Assembly (NCBI RefSeq): GCF_021347895.1
Contig: NC_067124.1
Location: 19,210,521-19,274,520 of the forward strand
Reading direction: 5' to 3'
Origin: Acanthochromis polyacanthus
Lineage: Eukaryota > Chordata > Actinopteri > Pomacentridae
Length of the DNA: 64,000 nt
Positions 39,054 through 45,501 of this stretch are shown here, piece by piece. Position numbers and translations under genes: made by a program. Numbering within the stretch: the stretch's first letter is position 1; each line of letters begins with the position of its first letter. Below the pieces are notes generated by a model, which had not been told where the DNA came from, searched no databases, and saw only the letters and a program-made list of their open reading frames with translations.

Positions 39054-39469
39054 ATATATAGTATCTTTAACACACACTATAACTTTTATGCCTTTTCATT
39101 TTCATGCCATTGCTAATCAAATGTTTGCTTTAATATCATATCTCTTGTGAAATGAAAATTACATTTTCTAGAATTTCTAAAACCTTCGACAAGATCACTT
39201 AAACATTTTCATAGAAATGTTTTAATAATATTGTCCTCTCTTTTCTTGTCTAGGAGGTGAACTATGCAGACGTCCGTTTTTTGAGGAACAAAAATGGTGC
39301 AGTCTGGGTGGGGTTACAGAACACCTCCTCAGATTGTGTTCAAGTCCGAGTGAACAACGGCCCTCGTGCAGCAGCTCCTCCTACCTATGAGGCCCACATG
39401 CAGCGAGTGAAGAGACAAGCTCTTCCGGCTAGTGCTAATGGCGTACAAAGTGAAGTTCAGATCTGTTGA
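10406..39469 (+). CDS. Gene A: expanded CEACAM-like ITIM receptor (28 candidate exons)
   Basis: Spliced gene, exons listed separately: signal 10406-10451; V 12594-12919; then h1, seven repeated C1-C2-h blocks, TM 33354-33459; tails 34041-34081, 34196-34233 and 39254-39469. All Ig introns are phase 1, so any set of Ig exons can be joined in frame. Without the h segments it would have one N domain and 14 C2-set domains, far more than the two C2-set domains of genes B to D. The product would be a type I surface glycoprotein with an extremely glycosylated ectodomain, one transmembrane helix and an ITIM that could recruit SH2 phosphatases. The V exon carries a one-base deletion, so the standard transcript would stop early unless V is skipped (in frame) or the deletion is an assembly error. 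Family by domain resemblance: CEACAM; no orthology to a named mammalian member is claimed. Confidence 0.8.
10470..11417. mobile_element. Non-autonomous TIR element in gene A intron 1
   Basis: Genes C and D read CACATTTAAGAGTGTTCAG across this point in intron 1. Gene A instead has about 950 bp bounded by CCAGTTTGGTACATTTCTGG and, inverted, a match to TACCAAAGTGACTGAGAAA. A second copy in reverse orientation is at 45.5-46.59 kb. The TIR and the TA next to the insertion suggest a Tc1/mariner-superfamily derivative. No transposase is visible. Confidence 0.7.
11418..12593 (+). other. Rest of gene A intron 1, conserved with genes C and D
   Basis: The sequence aligns with intron 1 of genes C (53.2-54.2 kb) and D (58.2-59.3 kb), including the CATATGAACAGGATAGC..AAGAT segment near 12213. 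No exon is supported. The acceptor tract before V is TTTTTTATTTGTGTCTTTCAG. Confidence 0.7.
12594..12919 (+). CDS. Gene A N/V-type Ig exon, frameshifted
   Basis: 326 nt where genes B and D have 327. The G run in CATGCTGGGG(A) has four G, against five in B, C and D; the frame therefore changes after SHAG and stops at 12788-12790. Before this it reads the same cysteine-free N domain ([20 protein letters not shown], ..VSVSWSFG). After it the intact frame continues as the F strand (LTDADSGEY) and ends at the normal donor. Asp to Asn here creates an NGT sequon. Both ends are phase 1, so skipping this exon preserves frame. Confidence 0.85.
12920..13942 (+). other. Recombinant intron: V-C1 intron fused to C2-h intron
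   Basis: Up to about 13440 the sequence follows the V-to-C1 intron (CCACTGTTGTACAATAGCTG, CATCATTGACATGAAACAATA). After CTGCCTGTTTGG it switches to the C2-to-h intron (CTTGTATTTATGATG..). C1 and C2 are absent between V and h1. This is the signature of an internal deletion by unequal exchange. Confidence 0.75.
13943..14068 (+). other. Half-Ig segment h1 (gene A)
   Basis: 126 nt, open, phase 1 at both ends: acceptor GGTGGCTGCAG|AA, donor CAGCT|GTGAGT. Codes [20 protein letters not shown] then [20 protein letters not shown]: the C-terminal half (E-G strands) of a C1-type domain without the first-cysteine half. It could be an exon, a poison exon (an AG 10 nt upstream would break frame) or a relic. 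Confidence 0.45.
14214..14307 (+). repeat. (GGAT)n(AGAT)n minisatellite, unit 1
   Basis: A GGAT run passes into AGAT/AGAC repeats in the h-to-C1 intron, directly followed by the conserved GCTTTGTTGTCATTGTGC. It recurs at the same place in each unit with different lengths. Confidence 0.9.
14623..14898 (+). CDS. Gene A C1 Ig exon, copy 1
   Basis: 276 nt. C2-set domain with Cys (LSCTS), Trp (FLWLND) and Cys (FRCRVFNP). Uses acceptor CATCCACAG|AGCCAGTC; begins [15 protein letters not shown]. Sequons NVS, NLS, NDT, NVT and NGT. Peculiar to this copy: ..FNPASNG (Ala for Val). Confidence 0.85.
15301..15567 (+). CDS. Gene A C2 Ig exon, copy 1
   Basis: 267 nt. Starts [20 protein letters not shown], first Cys in LSCSAE, Trp in FLWFLNG, second Cys in NYRCQTF (NYSCQ or NYSCR in other copies). 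Acceptor CTCCATGTTCAG, donor CTGG|GTAAGT. Reading through the donor adds KCEQSF.. and stays open for some 20 codons. Distinct: HREPEL. Confidence 0.85.
16112..16237 (+). other. Half-Ig segment h2
   Basis: 126 nt, open, same acceptor and donor as h1. Ends [10 protein letters not shown]; the Phe is unique among the copies. Confidence 0.45.
16384..16440 (+). repeat. (GGAT)n(AGAT)n minisatellite, unit 2
   Basis: Shortest of the seven arrays (about 57 bp), again directly before GCTTTGTTGTCATTGTGC. Confidence 0.9.
16766..17035 (+). CDS. Gene A C1 Ig exon, copy 2
   Basis: 270 nt. The usual CCACAG|AG acceptor is lost (CCACTTGTGTCAG). The next AG, six bases further on, restores the frame, so the domain starts [12 protein letters not shown], two residues shorter. 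SSFGSS variant; IVKVTRYD loses a sequon (Asn to Lys); FRCHVF. Confidence 0.82.
17437..17703 (+). CDS. Gene A C2 Ig exon, copy 2
   Basis: 267 nt, conserved splice sites. [41 protein letters not shown]. The QPP and LRYE changes are shared with copy 3; copy 4 shares them apart from Q in NYSCQTF. Confidence 0.85.
18247..18372 (+). other. Half-Ig segment h3
   Basis: 126 nt, open; as h1 with [10 protein letters not shown] at the end. An upstream ATG (MFAVGQ) lies in frame in the intron. Confidence 0.45.
18519..18610 (+). repeat. (GGAT)n minisatellite, unit 3
   Basis: An almost pure GGAT run of about 19 copies ending in AGACAGATGATAGATG. The AGAT part seen in other units is nearly gone. Confidence 0.9.
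18926..19201 (+). CDS. Gene A C1 Ig exon, copy 3
   Basis: 276 nt with the original CCACAG|AGCCAG acceptor, as in copy 1. [29 protein letters not shown] (sequon lost), [12 protein letters not shown]. Confidence 0.85.
19604..19870 (+). CDS. Gene A C2 Ig exon, copy 3
   Basis: 267 nt. Differs from copy 2 mainly at [10 protein letters not shown] (Val for Leu). Conserved cysteines, Trp and donor. Confidence 0.85.
20414..20539 (+). other. Half-Ig segment h4
   Basis: 126 nt, open; ends [10 protein letters not shown], the form also found in h5, h6, h8 and gene D. Confidence 0.45.
20687..20755 (+). repeat. (GGAT)n minisatellite, unit 4
   Basis: Interrupted GGAT/AGAT array of about 69 bp in the h-C1 intron. 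Confidence 0.9.
21076..21345 (+). CDS. Gene A C1 Ig exon, copy 4
   Basis: 270 nt with the shifted acceptor CACTGTGTCAG|TC. SSFGSS. Unusual: IVKVTCYDQ, where Arg has become Cys, giving a third cysteine near the F strand, like the SCYDQ of the h segments. It may form an extra disulfide or leave a free thiol. Confidence 0.82.
21614..21659 (+). repeat. (TTGA)n tract, longest copy
   Basis: The C1-C2 intron carries TTGATTGATTGA in units 1 to 4 (for example 15166-15187). It is expanded here to about 11 copies and is absent from units 5 to 7. Confidence 0.85.
21773..22039 (+). CDS. Gene A C2 Ig exon, copy 4
   Basis: 267 nt. HTETELNLT (Thr for Pro), [25 protein letters not shown]. Splice sites conserved. 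The read-through tail is shorter than in other copies. Confidence 0.85.
22489..23791 (-). mobile_element. Tc1/mariner-superfamily element with DDE transposase relic
   Basis: The ends CAGTTTTTCTCAATTGCTAA (22491) and its inverse TTAGCAATTGAGAAAAACTG (to 23789) are flanked by TA on both sides. The empty site is visible in sister introns (AGTATTAAAGAACAAC). On the minus strand a frame at 23332-23060 reads [28 protein letters not shown], the D and E blocks of a DDE_3-type transposase. A preceding part is in another frame, so the enzyme is broken. It separates units 4 and 5 of gene A. Confidence 0.88.
23884..24009 (+). other. Half-Ig segment h5
   Basis: 126 nt, open, ends [10 protein letters not shown]. 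It lies about 95 bp after the transposon end, so the left part of its usual upstream intron now lies beyond the element. Confidence 0.45.
24156..24257 (+). repeat. (GGAT)n(AGAT)n(AGAC) minisatellite, unit 5
   Basis: Longest array (about 100 bp). The terminal AGACAGATAGACAGATAG pattern is shared with units 6 and 7. Confidence 0.9.
24583..24852 (+). CDS. Gene A C1 Ig exon, copy 5
   Basis: 270 nt, acceptor [28 protein letters not shown] (sequon kept), FRCRVF. The predicted domain is the same as copy 7. Confidence 0.83.
25229..25495 (+). CDS. Gene A C2 Ig exon, copy 5
   Basis: 267 nt. [20 protein letters not shown] and [18 protein letters not shown]. The DVRLFC variant lacks the NVT sequon of copies 1 to 4 and resembles genes B and C. 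Copies 5, 6 and 7 look the same. Confidence 0.85.
25606..26450 (-). mobile_element. Retroelement-like insertion, unit 5 copy
   Basis: About 845 bp inserted in the C2-h intron between near-identical flanks of about 20 bp (A-run, CTCAATTATTTATGAAG on the left and TCAATAATTCCTGAAG on the right), resembling a long target duplication. It contains an (ATCC)n run and a segment common in teleost repeats (TAGGGTCGCGGGGGGTGCTG, CCTGGACAGGTCACCAGTC). No coding domain is visible. It is present at the same place in units 6 and 7. Confidence 0.65.
26913..27038 (+). other. Half-Ig segment h6
   Basis: 126 nt, open, ends [10 protein letters not shown]. Confidence 0.45.
27185..27273 (+). repeat. (GGAT)n(AGAT)n minisatellite, unit 6
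   Basis: About 89 bp, with the same terminal AGAC pattern as unit 5 but fewer GGAT copies. Confidence 0.9.
27600..27869 (+). CDS. Gene A C1 Ig exon, copy 6
   Basis: 270 nt. It differs from its neighbours 5 and 7 by SSFGSS and FRCHVF, both found in copy 2. This mosaic suggests gene conversion between units. Confidence 0.83.
28246..28512 (+). CDS. Gene A C2 Ig exon, copy 6
   Basis: 267 nt. Same protein as copy 5; conserved acceptor and GTAAGT donor. Confidence 0.85.
28623..29478 (-). mobile_element. Retroelement-like insertion, unit 6 copy
   Basis: Same insertion and same flanks as in unit 5, differing by a longer ATCC run and scattered bases. It was therefore duplicated with the unit and is not an independent insertion. 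Confidence 0.65.
29941..30066 (+). other. Half-Ig segment h7
   Basis: 126 nt, open; ends [10 protein letters not shown] (Met for Ile). Confidence 0.45.
30213..30281 (+). repeat. (GGAT)n(AGAT)n minisatellite, unit 7
   Basis: About 69 bp, the shortest of units 5 to 7; it accounts for much of their length difference. Confidence 0.9.
30608..30877 (+). CDS. Gene A C1 Ig exon, copy 7
   Basis: 270 nt, acceptor CCACTGTGCCAG|TC. SSTGSS and FRCRVF, as copy 5. Confidence 0.83.
31254..31520 (+). CDS. Gene A C2 Ig exon, copy 7
   Basis: 267 nt, the last full Ig exon of gene A. Protein as copies 5 and 6. Confidence 0.85.
31631..32479 (-). mobile_element. Retroelement-like insertion, unit 7 copy
   Basis: Third copy of the 0.85-kb insertion at the same intronic site. 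Confidence 0.65.
32942..33067 (+). other. Half-Ig segment h8, membrane-proximal
   Basis: 126 nt, open, ends [10 protein letters not shown]. The following intron lacks the GGAT array (CCTCCATTTCATTGAGC instead) and leads to the transmembrane exon as in gene D, so this is the ancestral membrane-proximal position of h. Confidence 0.5.
33354..33459 (+). CDS. Gene A transmembrane exon
   Basis: 106 nt, phase 1 in and phase 2 out. After QSSVCSAG comes the hydrophobic [20 protein letters not shown] and then FYVYRKK as a basic stop-transfer. The helix has no charged residue, so pairing with ITAM adaptors is not expected. Acceptor tract TTGTTGTTGTATTTATATTTTCCCAG. Confidence 0.88.
34041..34081 (+). 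CDS. Gene A cytoplasmic exon 1
   Basis: 41 nt, phase 2 to phase 1. Gives [14 protein letters not shown] when joined to the TM exon; basic juxtamembrane segment. Canonical GAACAG / GTAAGT ends. Confidence 0.8.
34196..34233 (+). CDS. Gene A cytoplasmic exon 2
   Basis: 38 nt, phase 1 to 0, coding [13 protein letters not shown]. The tyrosine (TGYSSE) lacks Leu/Val/Ile at +3 and is not an ITIM by itself. Donor GAG|GTAAAG. Confidence 0.78.
37323..37949. mobile_element. MITE with GGGGCCGTTTACAC ends
   Basis: Terminal inverted repeats GGGGCCGTTTACACGA and TTGTGTAAACGGCCCC bound 621 bp (37326-37946), flanked by TGA on both sides. The TIR and 3-bp duplication suggest a Harbinger-like or hAT-like non-autonomous element. 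Open frames within it lack domains. Confidence 0.7.
38065..38790. repeat. Interspersed repeat related to 42.58-43.05 kb
   Basis: It shares GGAGGCGGGAGTTAA.G.TGCGTCATCTTCAG and a later block (GCGTCAC.T..GTT.CGCTGAT.GG) with the sequence at 42.58-43.05 kb in the same order. Contains a (GGA)n tract at 38190-38230. Class unknown. Confidence 0.45.
39004..39060. repeat. (TA)n microsatellite
   Basis: About 24 TA dinucleotides in the last intron of gene A. Gene D has only a short ATGTATATAG at this place. Confidence 0.9.
39254..39469 (+). CDS. Gene A terminal exon with ITIM
   Basis: Starts after TTGTCTAG with [21 protein letters not shown] fits the ITIM consensus (I/V/L/S)xYxx(I/V/L) expected to bind SHP-type phosphatases after phosphorylation. 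It continues to a TGA at 39467-39469 (end SEVQIC). A second Tyr (PPTYEAHM) does not fit ITIM or ITSM. Relative to gene D the segment after KNG differs by one codon and several residues (AVWVG against GEVQLG). No clear AATAAA was seen in the next 400 bases. Confidence 0.85.
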   Translation, partial: EVNYADVRFLRNKNGAVWVGLQNTSSDCVQVRVNNGPRAAAPPTYEAHMQRVKRQALPASANGVQSEVQIC

Positions 39470-40240
39470 ATTTTACAATAATTTCATTGTGATGCATTTT
39501 GCTTGCGGCACACATTGCAGGTAAGAAAATATAGAACATAGAATTGCTGCCACAGCATTTTGGTTACAATATGTGACGTTGTCCTTCTTCTCCCATGCCC
39601 CGCTCATCCAATCCCACCCCACCCCACCCCACCCCAACCCTCCCTTCAACCCCAAGGTCCAGGTCCCACTCCTAAGACTGCACTAAATATAAGTAATTCA
39701 AGACTGCAGAGGTGCCAGGCATATACACATCGTGATGAAACAGTAATTCCCTTTCTTTTCCCATCAAAAGAGATCTGCTAAAACTGATTGCATTTGACAT
39801 ACAGAAATGTCCTCTTCCCCCTAAGTTCCTTTATGGCAGACTAACTTGGGCTTCAGTTTATCTCCTCAAAGCACTTTAACATGGTTAATTATCAACCAGT
39901 TCTGGCAGCTGTCATCATGACAGAGGTCAGGAGGCCCCTTAGTTTCCTTCATTATTTTACTGAATTACATGCAATAGCTACCTTGTACTTTTGTTCAGCA
40001 TTGTATGTGTAAACACAATGCAGATATCTTTCTGTAATACTATTGTCTGAAGAGTTTTTTTCAGCATTTTTGAGCTTGTTGGCAAGGAACATAGAGGGGT
40101 ACAAAATCTCTCACCGACATTTGACTCCACATGGTTACTGTGTAATTCCAGATTCTTCAGGATTGATTCTGATATTAATTTATAATCTTCCAATATGCAC
40201 ATTTGTAAAAATATCAGTTGCACCAATATGATATAGAATG
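39470..40240. other. 3' flank of gene A
   Basis: Includes a CCCCACCCCACCCC tract near 39616-39635. No gene is supported. Confidence 0.4.
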
Positions 40241-40244
40241 CAAG

Positions 40245-40600
40245 CCTCACTGTTTATCATGAGAGATTTCTATGTTGACAACGGTCTTGCAAGTGTTGAA
40301 AGCACTGAAGACGACATTCAGCTTGCCAGAGAAGCTCATGAACTCTGCCACAGGTGGTCTATGTCTGCACAAGTTTGTGTTGAATGACAGTGATGTCCTG
40401 GAGAGCATACCACCCTCTGAACAGGCAACAAATGTAAGGAATGTGGATCTCTCATTCAATGATCTACCGCTTGAGAGAGCACTGAGGATACAATGGGATG
40501 TGGATTCTGACCATTCGCAGCTTTGTGTCAGCCTAAAGGATCAGCATGCAACACGCCGTGGCATTGTGTCTCAAGAACACATTTATGCTGAGTTGAGCGT
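40245..40600 (+). pseudogene. BEL/Pao-type retrotransposon pol relic
   Basis: Around 40265 one frame reads RDFYVDNGLASVES, resembling the YVDD block of BEL/Pao reverse transcriptases. After a frameshift near 40355 another frame reads GLCLHKFVLND..VLESIP and later ALRIQWDVDSD..ATRRGIVS, blocks typical of the region following it in Pao elements. The altered YVDN, the frameshift and the loss of all other domains show a dead fragment. Confidence 0.65.
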
Positions 40601-40659
40601 TTTATTCACAAGAGCTTCTCTGTGGATAATACAGTATGTAAAGTTTATGTGGGGTGCCA

Positions 40660-41076
40660 CCTGTAAAATTCTTGCTTTTCGTTCTTACTTCCCCCCAGCA
40701 TTGCTACAGCACCATCTGTACACAGACCGATGCACTCAACCCAAGACGGCTCCTCTTCTTTTAGTTTGTTGTCAGGTTTAGTGAAAATGTCCTCACCTGT
40801 GTACTTTGCCTCCAGCGGGACACAAAACAGCATCTTCTCGTTAAGTTTTCCATCAAAACTATATCTGACGAAAACAAGCAGATTGGCAGAGTCTGACTCA
40901 TCCAAGGATTCGTTGAACTGCAAAGCATACTTCTCTTGCTTCACTCTTTCAATCAGCTGACACTTTCTGTCCTGGGCCATGTCCACGATGCATCGGGATA
41001 TTGTTAATAAAGCATTCTGTATGGATTGTGGTCCAGTGTAGCACCATGCATTTATCAAATCACACTGTAAACACAA
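40660..41076 (-). pseudogene. hAT-type (ZBED5/ZMYM-like) transposase fragment
   Basis: The minus frame contains KYALQFNESLDESDSANLLV, FVRYSFDGKLNEKMLFCVPL, TGEDIF and WVECIGLCTDGAVAMLGG. The order LDES..LLVFVRY..FC.PL..TDGA.AM is that of hAT-derived transposases such as ZBED5-like proteins. Only about 140 residues remain; no BED finger or C-terminal dimerisation region is present. It directly abuts the BEL/Pao relic. Confidence 0.7.
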
Positions 41077-41079
41077 GTT

Positions 41080-42575
41080 TTATTTTGGTTGTGGTTCGTG
41101 CTTTGTATGAAACAAAAACTTGAGATCAGCACAAATGAAACAAGTGTTTGTCCAGATCTCCCCTCCCCTCTTAGTTACTTATTATACACTGGATTTCACC
41201 TGCATTGAAATGAAACAATGTTTTACAAATGTAACTTTTCCACACCTTAATTATGTTTTATCATTAACTGTTTACCAGTAACTTCTGTCAGTTTTTGTTT
41301 TTTGTTCAATTCTTCCATCACTTAACAGAACTTCCTTTTCGCTGTCATATCCCAGTGTTTTACCAATGTGCCTTTTCACCAATGAATGCAAAAAAATGTA
41401 ACTTTCAAGATGGAAAAAATATTGTATTTGTAATCATTGAAATGCTTGCTCAAATAAGTAAACTATTCTTTAAGTTCATTATTAAATGTTTGGAGTAATA
41501 GTCCACATACATTTTATCTTCAAAATAGTGATGCTACCAGAGAGGAAAACAAAAAATAGTTGCCATGTAAACTGAAAATGTTGCTTGTTTATATGTTGTT
41601 TGACACAAAATAGAACTGGACAAAAGAAGAGGAAGTAGTTGTAGGAAAATTCGGCTGAAATAAACCCATTTTCAGGAATGACACTGCATTTAAATTGCAG
41701 CAATAAATTCAAAGTACAGTGTTATTATGCTGTTATGCAAACCTAATGTCTCAAATAACTGTGCTATAAAAGTACTGTGTAAAGGAATAAATTACACAAA
41801 TTATAGACTATTTTTTCCATTGTGCTTTTACAGCTGCTACCAGTATGTGACAGATAACAGGTGTATACACTTTTAGTCTGTTAGTCTTTTACTATTTTTA
41901 AATTGTAAGTCGTGCACCAGAAATGCCACACCTAGAAATTTGACAGAAATGTATTGACCTATCTGTGTGAGACTGTGTGACATCTGGGTGGATCCATCAC
42001 AAGTCAAAACGGACTTTTAATGCATGAAAACCTTATGCTGATAGAAAAAATATGTTTATTAGGCATACAACCTTTTCACAGTCTCACTTCGGTCTTCATC
42101 TATTTCCTAGTAGTAGGATTCAAAAGTCACATTTCTGAGGCTAAATACTGTCTAAATTTAATGATCAAAGAAAAGGAGAAGTAAAAATGAAAGCGGTTGA
42201 GGAAGAAATGACACCAAACACTGCTATGCTGTTTTGTCATTTTATCAATACCAGTCTAAAGGCCTGTTGACAGATTATTGAATTGAGCAAACAATTCAGG
42301 TATTTTACTGTACATCCTACTTGATATACAGACACACAAACGCTGGGTGTCACATAACCTCCTTGGCGGAGGTAATAAGAGGAGGGAACAATAAGCACTG
42401 GTAAATTCCTGTGAGATAGCACCCTCTAGTGCTGCATGTAATGCAGTCTAGCTTCTGCAGAACTAGCCTAGCTTAGCTAGACTGTATTCCCGTTATACAG
42501 GAATACGGTCTAGCCCTCCTCCATTGACACATTTTGACAGGTTTTCAAGCTCCGAGCAGATCAGACCGAACCAAT
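41080..42575. other. AT-rich DNA, no gene seen
   Basis: No exon or known element is supported. Around 42450-42515 a short palindrome-like pair occurs (TAGCTAGACTGTATTCC / GGAATACGGTCTAGC) that may mark a repeat end. Confidence 0.35.
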
Positions 42576-42579
42576 CAGA

Positions 42580-43045
42580 GCACCGGAGGCGGGAGTTAAC
42601 GATGCGTCATCTTCAGGACCGAGTTGGCGACCGCAACAGAGCGAGGTTTCTCTCGTGCGCTTTCCTTTGTTTTGCACGGGCTGAATTTGTCCTTAAAAAT
42701 CTCAACAAGAAGCAGCTCTTAAAGCTTTTCTTTTTAGAAAGGATGTATTTTTAATTCCGGCATGCTGTACGATAGAATGCGTAATGCTGCCCTCCACTGT
42801 TGAAAGGGAGAGCTTCGATTTTCCTCAGGACCCCTGTACGGCGAAGGAAGCTGTTAAAACTACAAAACATCATGGCGGAAAGGCAATTGTTAGGTCGCTT
42901 AGTGTTTGCGTCACACATATGTTGCGCTGATCGGCTCTCTCCAATTCAAGCTGTGATCAGTAGTCCCGCCTCTGGGCTAGATTTGGTTCAATGGAGCAGT
43001 TCCAGACTGACTTTATGTGTATTTGTAATACACAATATAAAGGCT
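42580..43045. repeat. Interspersed repeat related to 38.07-38.79 kb
   Basis: Diverged copy of the repeat in the last intron of gene A, same orientation. Ends near CAGACTGACTTTATGTG. No coding function. Confidence 0.45.
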
Positions 43046-43161
43046 GTCTGGTCCCCAGGCAACTGCAGAACAACCTCACACATTTTGACTCACTGCTGCC
43101 CACTGATGCTGGTTTCTACCTATAGTTTCCAGCTTGAGCTATTTTCTCAGCTGTAAAAATT

Positions 43162-43347
43162 TACAGTGGGTACGGAAAGTATTCAGACCCTTTGAAATGT
43201 TTCACTGTCTGTGTCATTGCAGCCATTTGCCAAAATCAAAAAAGTTCATTTTATTTCTCATTAATATACACTCAGCACCCCATCTTGACAGAAAAAAACT
43301 GAAATGTAGAAATTTTTGCAAATTTATTAAAAAAGAAAAACTGAAAT
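43162..43347. mobile_element. Tc1-like terminal inverted repeat, isolated
   Basis: Starts TACAGTGGGTACGGAAAGTATTCAG and matches the left end of the Tc1-like element at 56.24 kb up to AAACTGAAAT, then breaks off into a different Tc1-like element. Confidence 0.75.
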
Positions 43348-43800
43348 CGTTGGTTTAGCATATTGGCATACAGAAACAAAAATCTAAAGTTTCAAGAATG
43401 ATTTCAAAATAAAGAATTTCACAAAAGAAAACGGCACCTGCCAAACACAAAGTCACAACAGTCAATACCGAGTATGGCCTCCATTTGCTTCGATGCAGGC
43501 AGCAATCCGTCGGCGCATGCTTTGGACCAGGCTTCTGATTGTGGGTTGGGAACAGCCCATACATCTGGCTACATCACTGTAGCTCAAACCGGCCTCCACC
43601 ATACCCAGTGCCCGGAGACGTTGCTCATGTGATAGATGCGGCATGATGCTGTTCACTGGACTAACAATGGTGGCCTTTTTTGGGCCTTTATATAGGCCTT
43701 CAAAACCCATTCTCAAATTGTGCAGATACTCACTGAGTATTGCTCGGTGTGTATTTGGTTCACTTTTGCAAAGTGACCAACCCATGTGCAATGAATCATG
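43348..43800 (-). mobile_element. Internally deleted Tc1-like element, second family
   Basis: The minus frame reads MPHLSHEQRLRALGMVEAG.. CMGCSQPTIRSLVQ, the N-terminal helix-turn-helix of a Tc1-like transposase, then jumps directly to SMRRRIAACIEANGGHTRY, the usual C-terminus. The whole DDE catalytic centre is deleted with the frame kept, so the product could bind DNA but not transpose. The outer ends were not determined. Confidence 0.7.
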
Positions 43801-45500
43801 AAAAATGAAAACTCATCATTATCTCAACTACCAGGGCACTAGATCATCAGTAAATCCACAATGAATAATTACAACACCCCTACAAGTAGAATTCTGTGTA
43901 CATTTCTACCTCAAAGTTTCTATTGACTGTCAGTATACATACAATAATTCATTTTTCTTCACTGTGGTACTTTCTAATTTTTGTATGGTTCATGTCAGCA
44001 TCAGCAGAACTGACACTGAGATTCCTGGCCGATTGAGTTATTCCACCTGCCTGACAAGTTGCACCCTGAGTGTGTAAAGTAATGGTTTCCCCTTTAGAAC
44101 CTTCTTTACAGTCCATGGGAATGAGCTCATGTGGACCTGTAGGGTTTTTGGTGGTGATAAACCTCTACAATTCGGATGAACCAAACAACATTAACGGCAA
44201 AGCATGATGGCACCATAGAAAGCAGCCGAACAGCAGGAGGTTTTGCTCCAGAGCTCCAGCTTTGACTAGTTTTCATGTACAAAATAGAGCTCATCACTTT
44301 TTCACACTTTTGAAGGCTGGATGACACAAGAACTGAGTCAATGCTCAGTGACTTTTAGCTGCCAGCACAACCAAAGATACATCACATGTAGGCAGCACAT
44401 TTTTGGAATGGAAGCTTTGTGTGGATCAAATGTTCAGACTTTTTACAGCAAAAAAATTAACATTTGTCATATCAATGCAGCTGCCACAAAACAGCAATAT
44501 ATCAAAAGCTTAATAATTTGACATAAACTATGTAGTCACAACTTTATTAAACCATTAACATTTCTACACTGTTGGTTTTCATTCTGAAGTGAATAATTAA
44601 AAAGTCACCAATTCAAGCAAACAATCATAAGCTACACACATACAGTTGTATTAAAACAGCAGCAACTTCAACATTCTGAGCTTCTGTTAAACCACATGAG
44701 GAAGAAAAACATTAATATTTTAAGGTGCAGGTTAAAAGAGTCTAAACATAGCATTTTTTTATTTGGACATATTCTGTTAAAAATCTTATCCAAACTTAGA
44801 AATCTTCTGTTATTTACAATGTTGTAGTTGGAAATGATGAAGATGAAGAACAGGAGAATCAAGGCAGACTGCACAAATGCACATTTCTGTGTATGAAGAA
44901 GAACCACTGACATATTTTCATTGTGCATTTCTTGATTATCTGCAGGACAAAATAAAGACAAGACAAGTGAATGGATTGAAGTAAAGAGAAGCTGAGGGGA
45001 TTAACTGGATACTGTGATTGGTGGTCAGGAGCCAAAACTTACTTTTAAAAGGAAAGATGATCACTGTGTTTATTTAGTATTTTCATACTCCACAATAGTG
45101 TTCACATAAATATTGTCTTGTTCTAGGAGAAAATAGAGTTGTTTTTGTATGTTTGGTAATTCAGTATTTATAATCATGATTCTTCACTTTTTCTGCATCA
45201 CTATTAATCTGTGTCCAGTGTCTATTCAACGTATTCTCCAAACTTGGAAGTTTTCTCTGTCAGATTTATTTTTTCAACATTGATTCATGCTCAGTTCAAT
45301 CTTGGTCAGCTTTTTTGACGTTAAAGTACATTATTTCAGGTTATTGAGAGGCATAAGTCAGGGGATGAATATGGCACATGCATCTTTGCTGGGTCAGAGT
45401 TAAGAACTGAGTACCTGTGACTGTTGAGAAGGAGTTTCAAGCTTCAGTGACTAAGATTGGAGAGACTGTGCACATAACAACTGCAGCCTGTTCTTGTACA
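43801..45500. other. Intergenic DNA, no supported gene
   Basis: A minus frame at 44961-44668 has a hydrophobic segment (SALILLFFIFIISNYNIV), but it has no matching exon neighbours and no known domain. The rest is AT-rich. Confidence 0.35.
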
Positions 45501-45501
45501 G

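Noticed and set aside
44668..44961. Minus-strand frame with a hydrophobic stretch after a CTGCAG acceptor-like site
   Set aside because: No resemblance to the TM or tail exons of the cluster and no partner exons; hydrophobicity alone is expected in AT-rich DNA.
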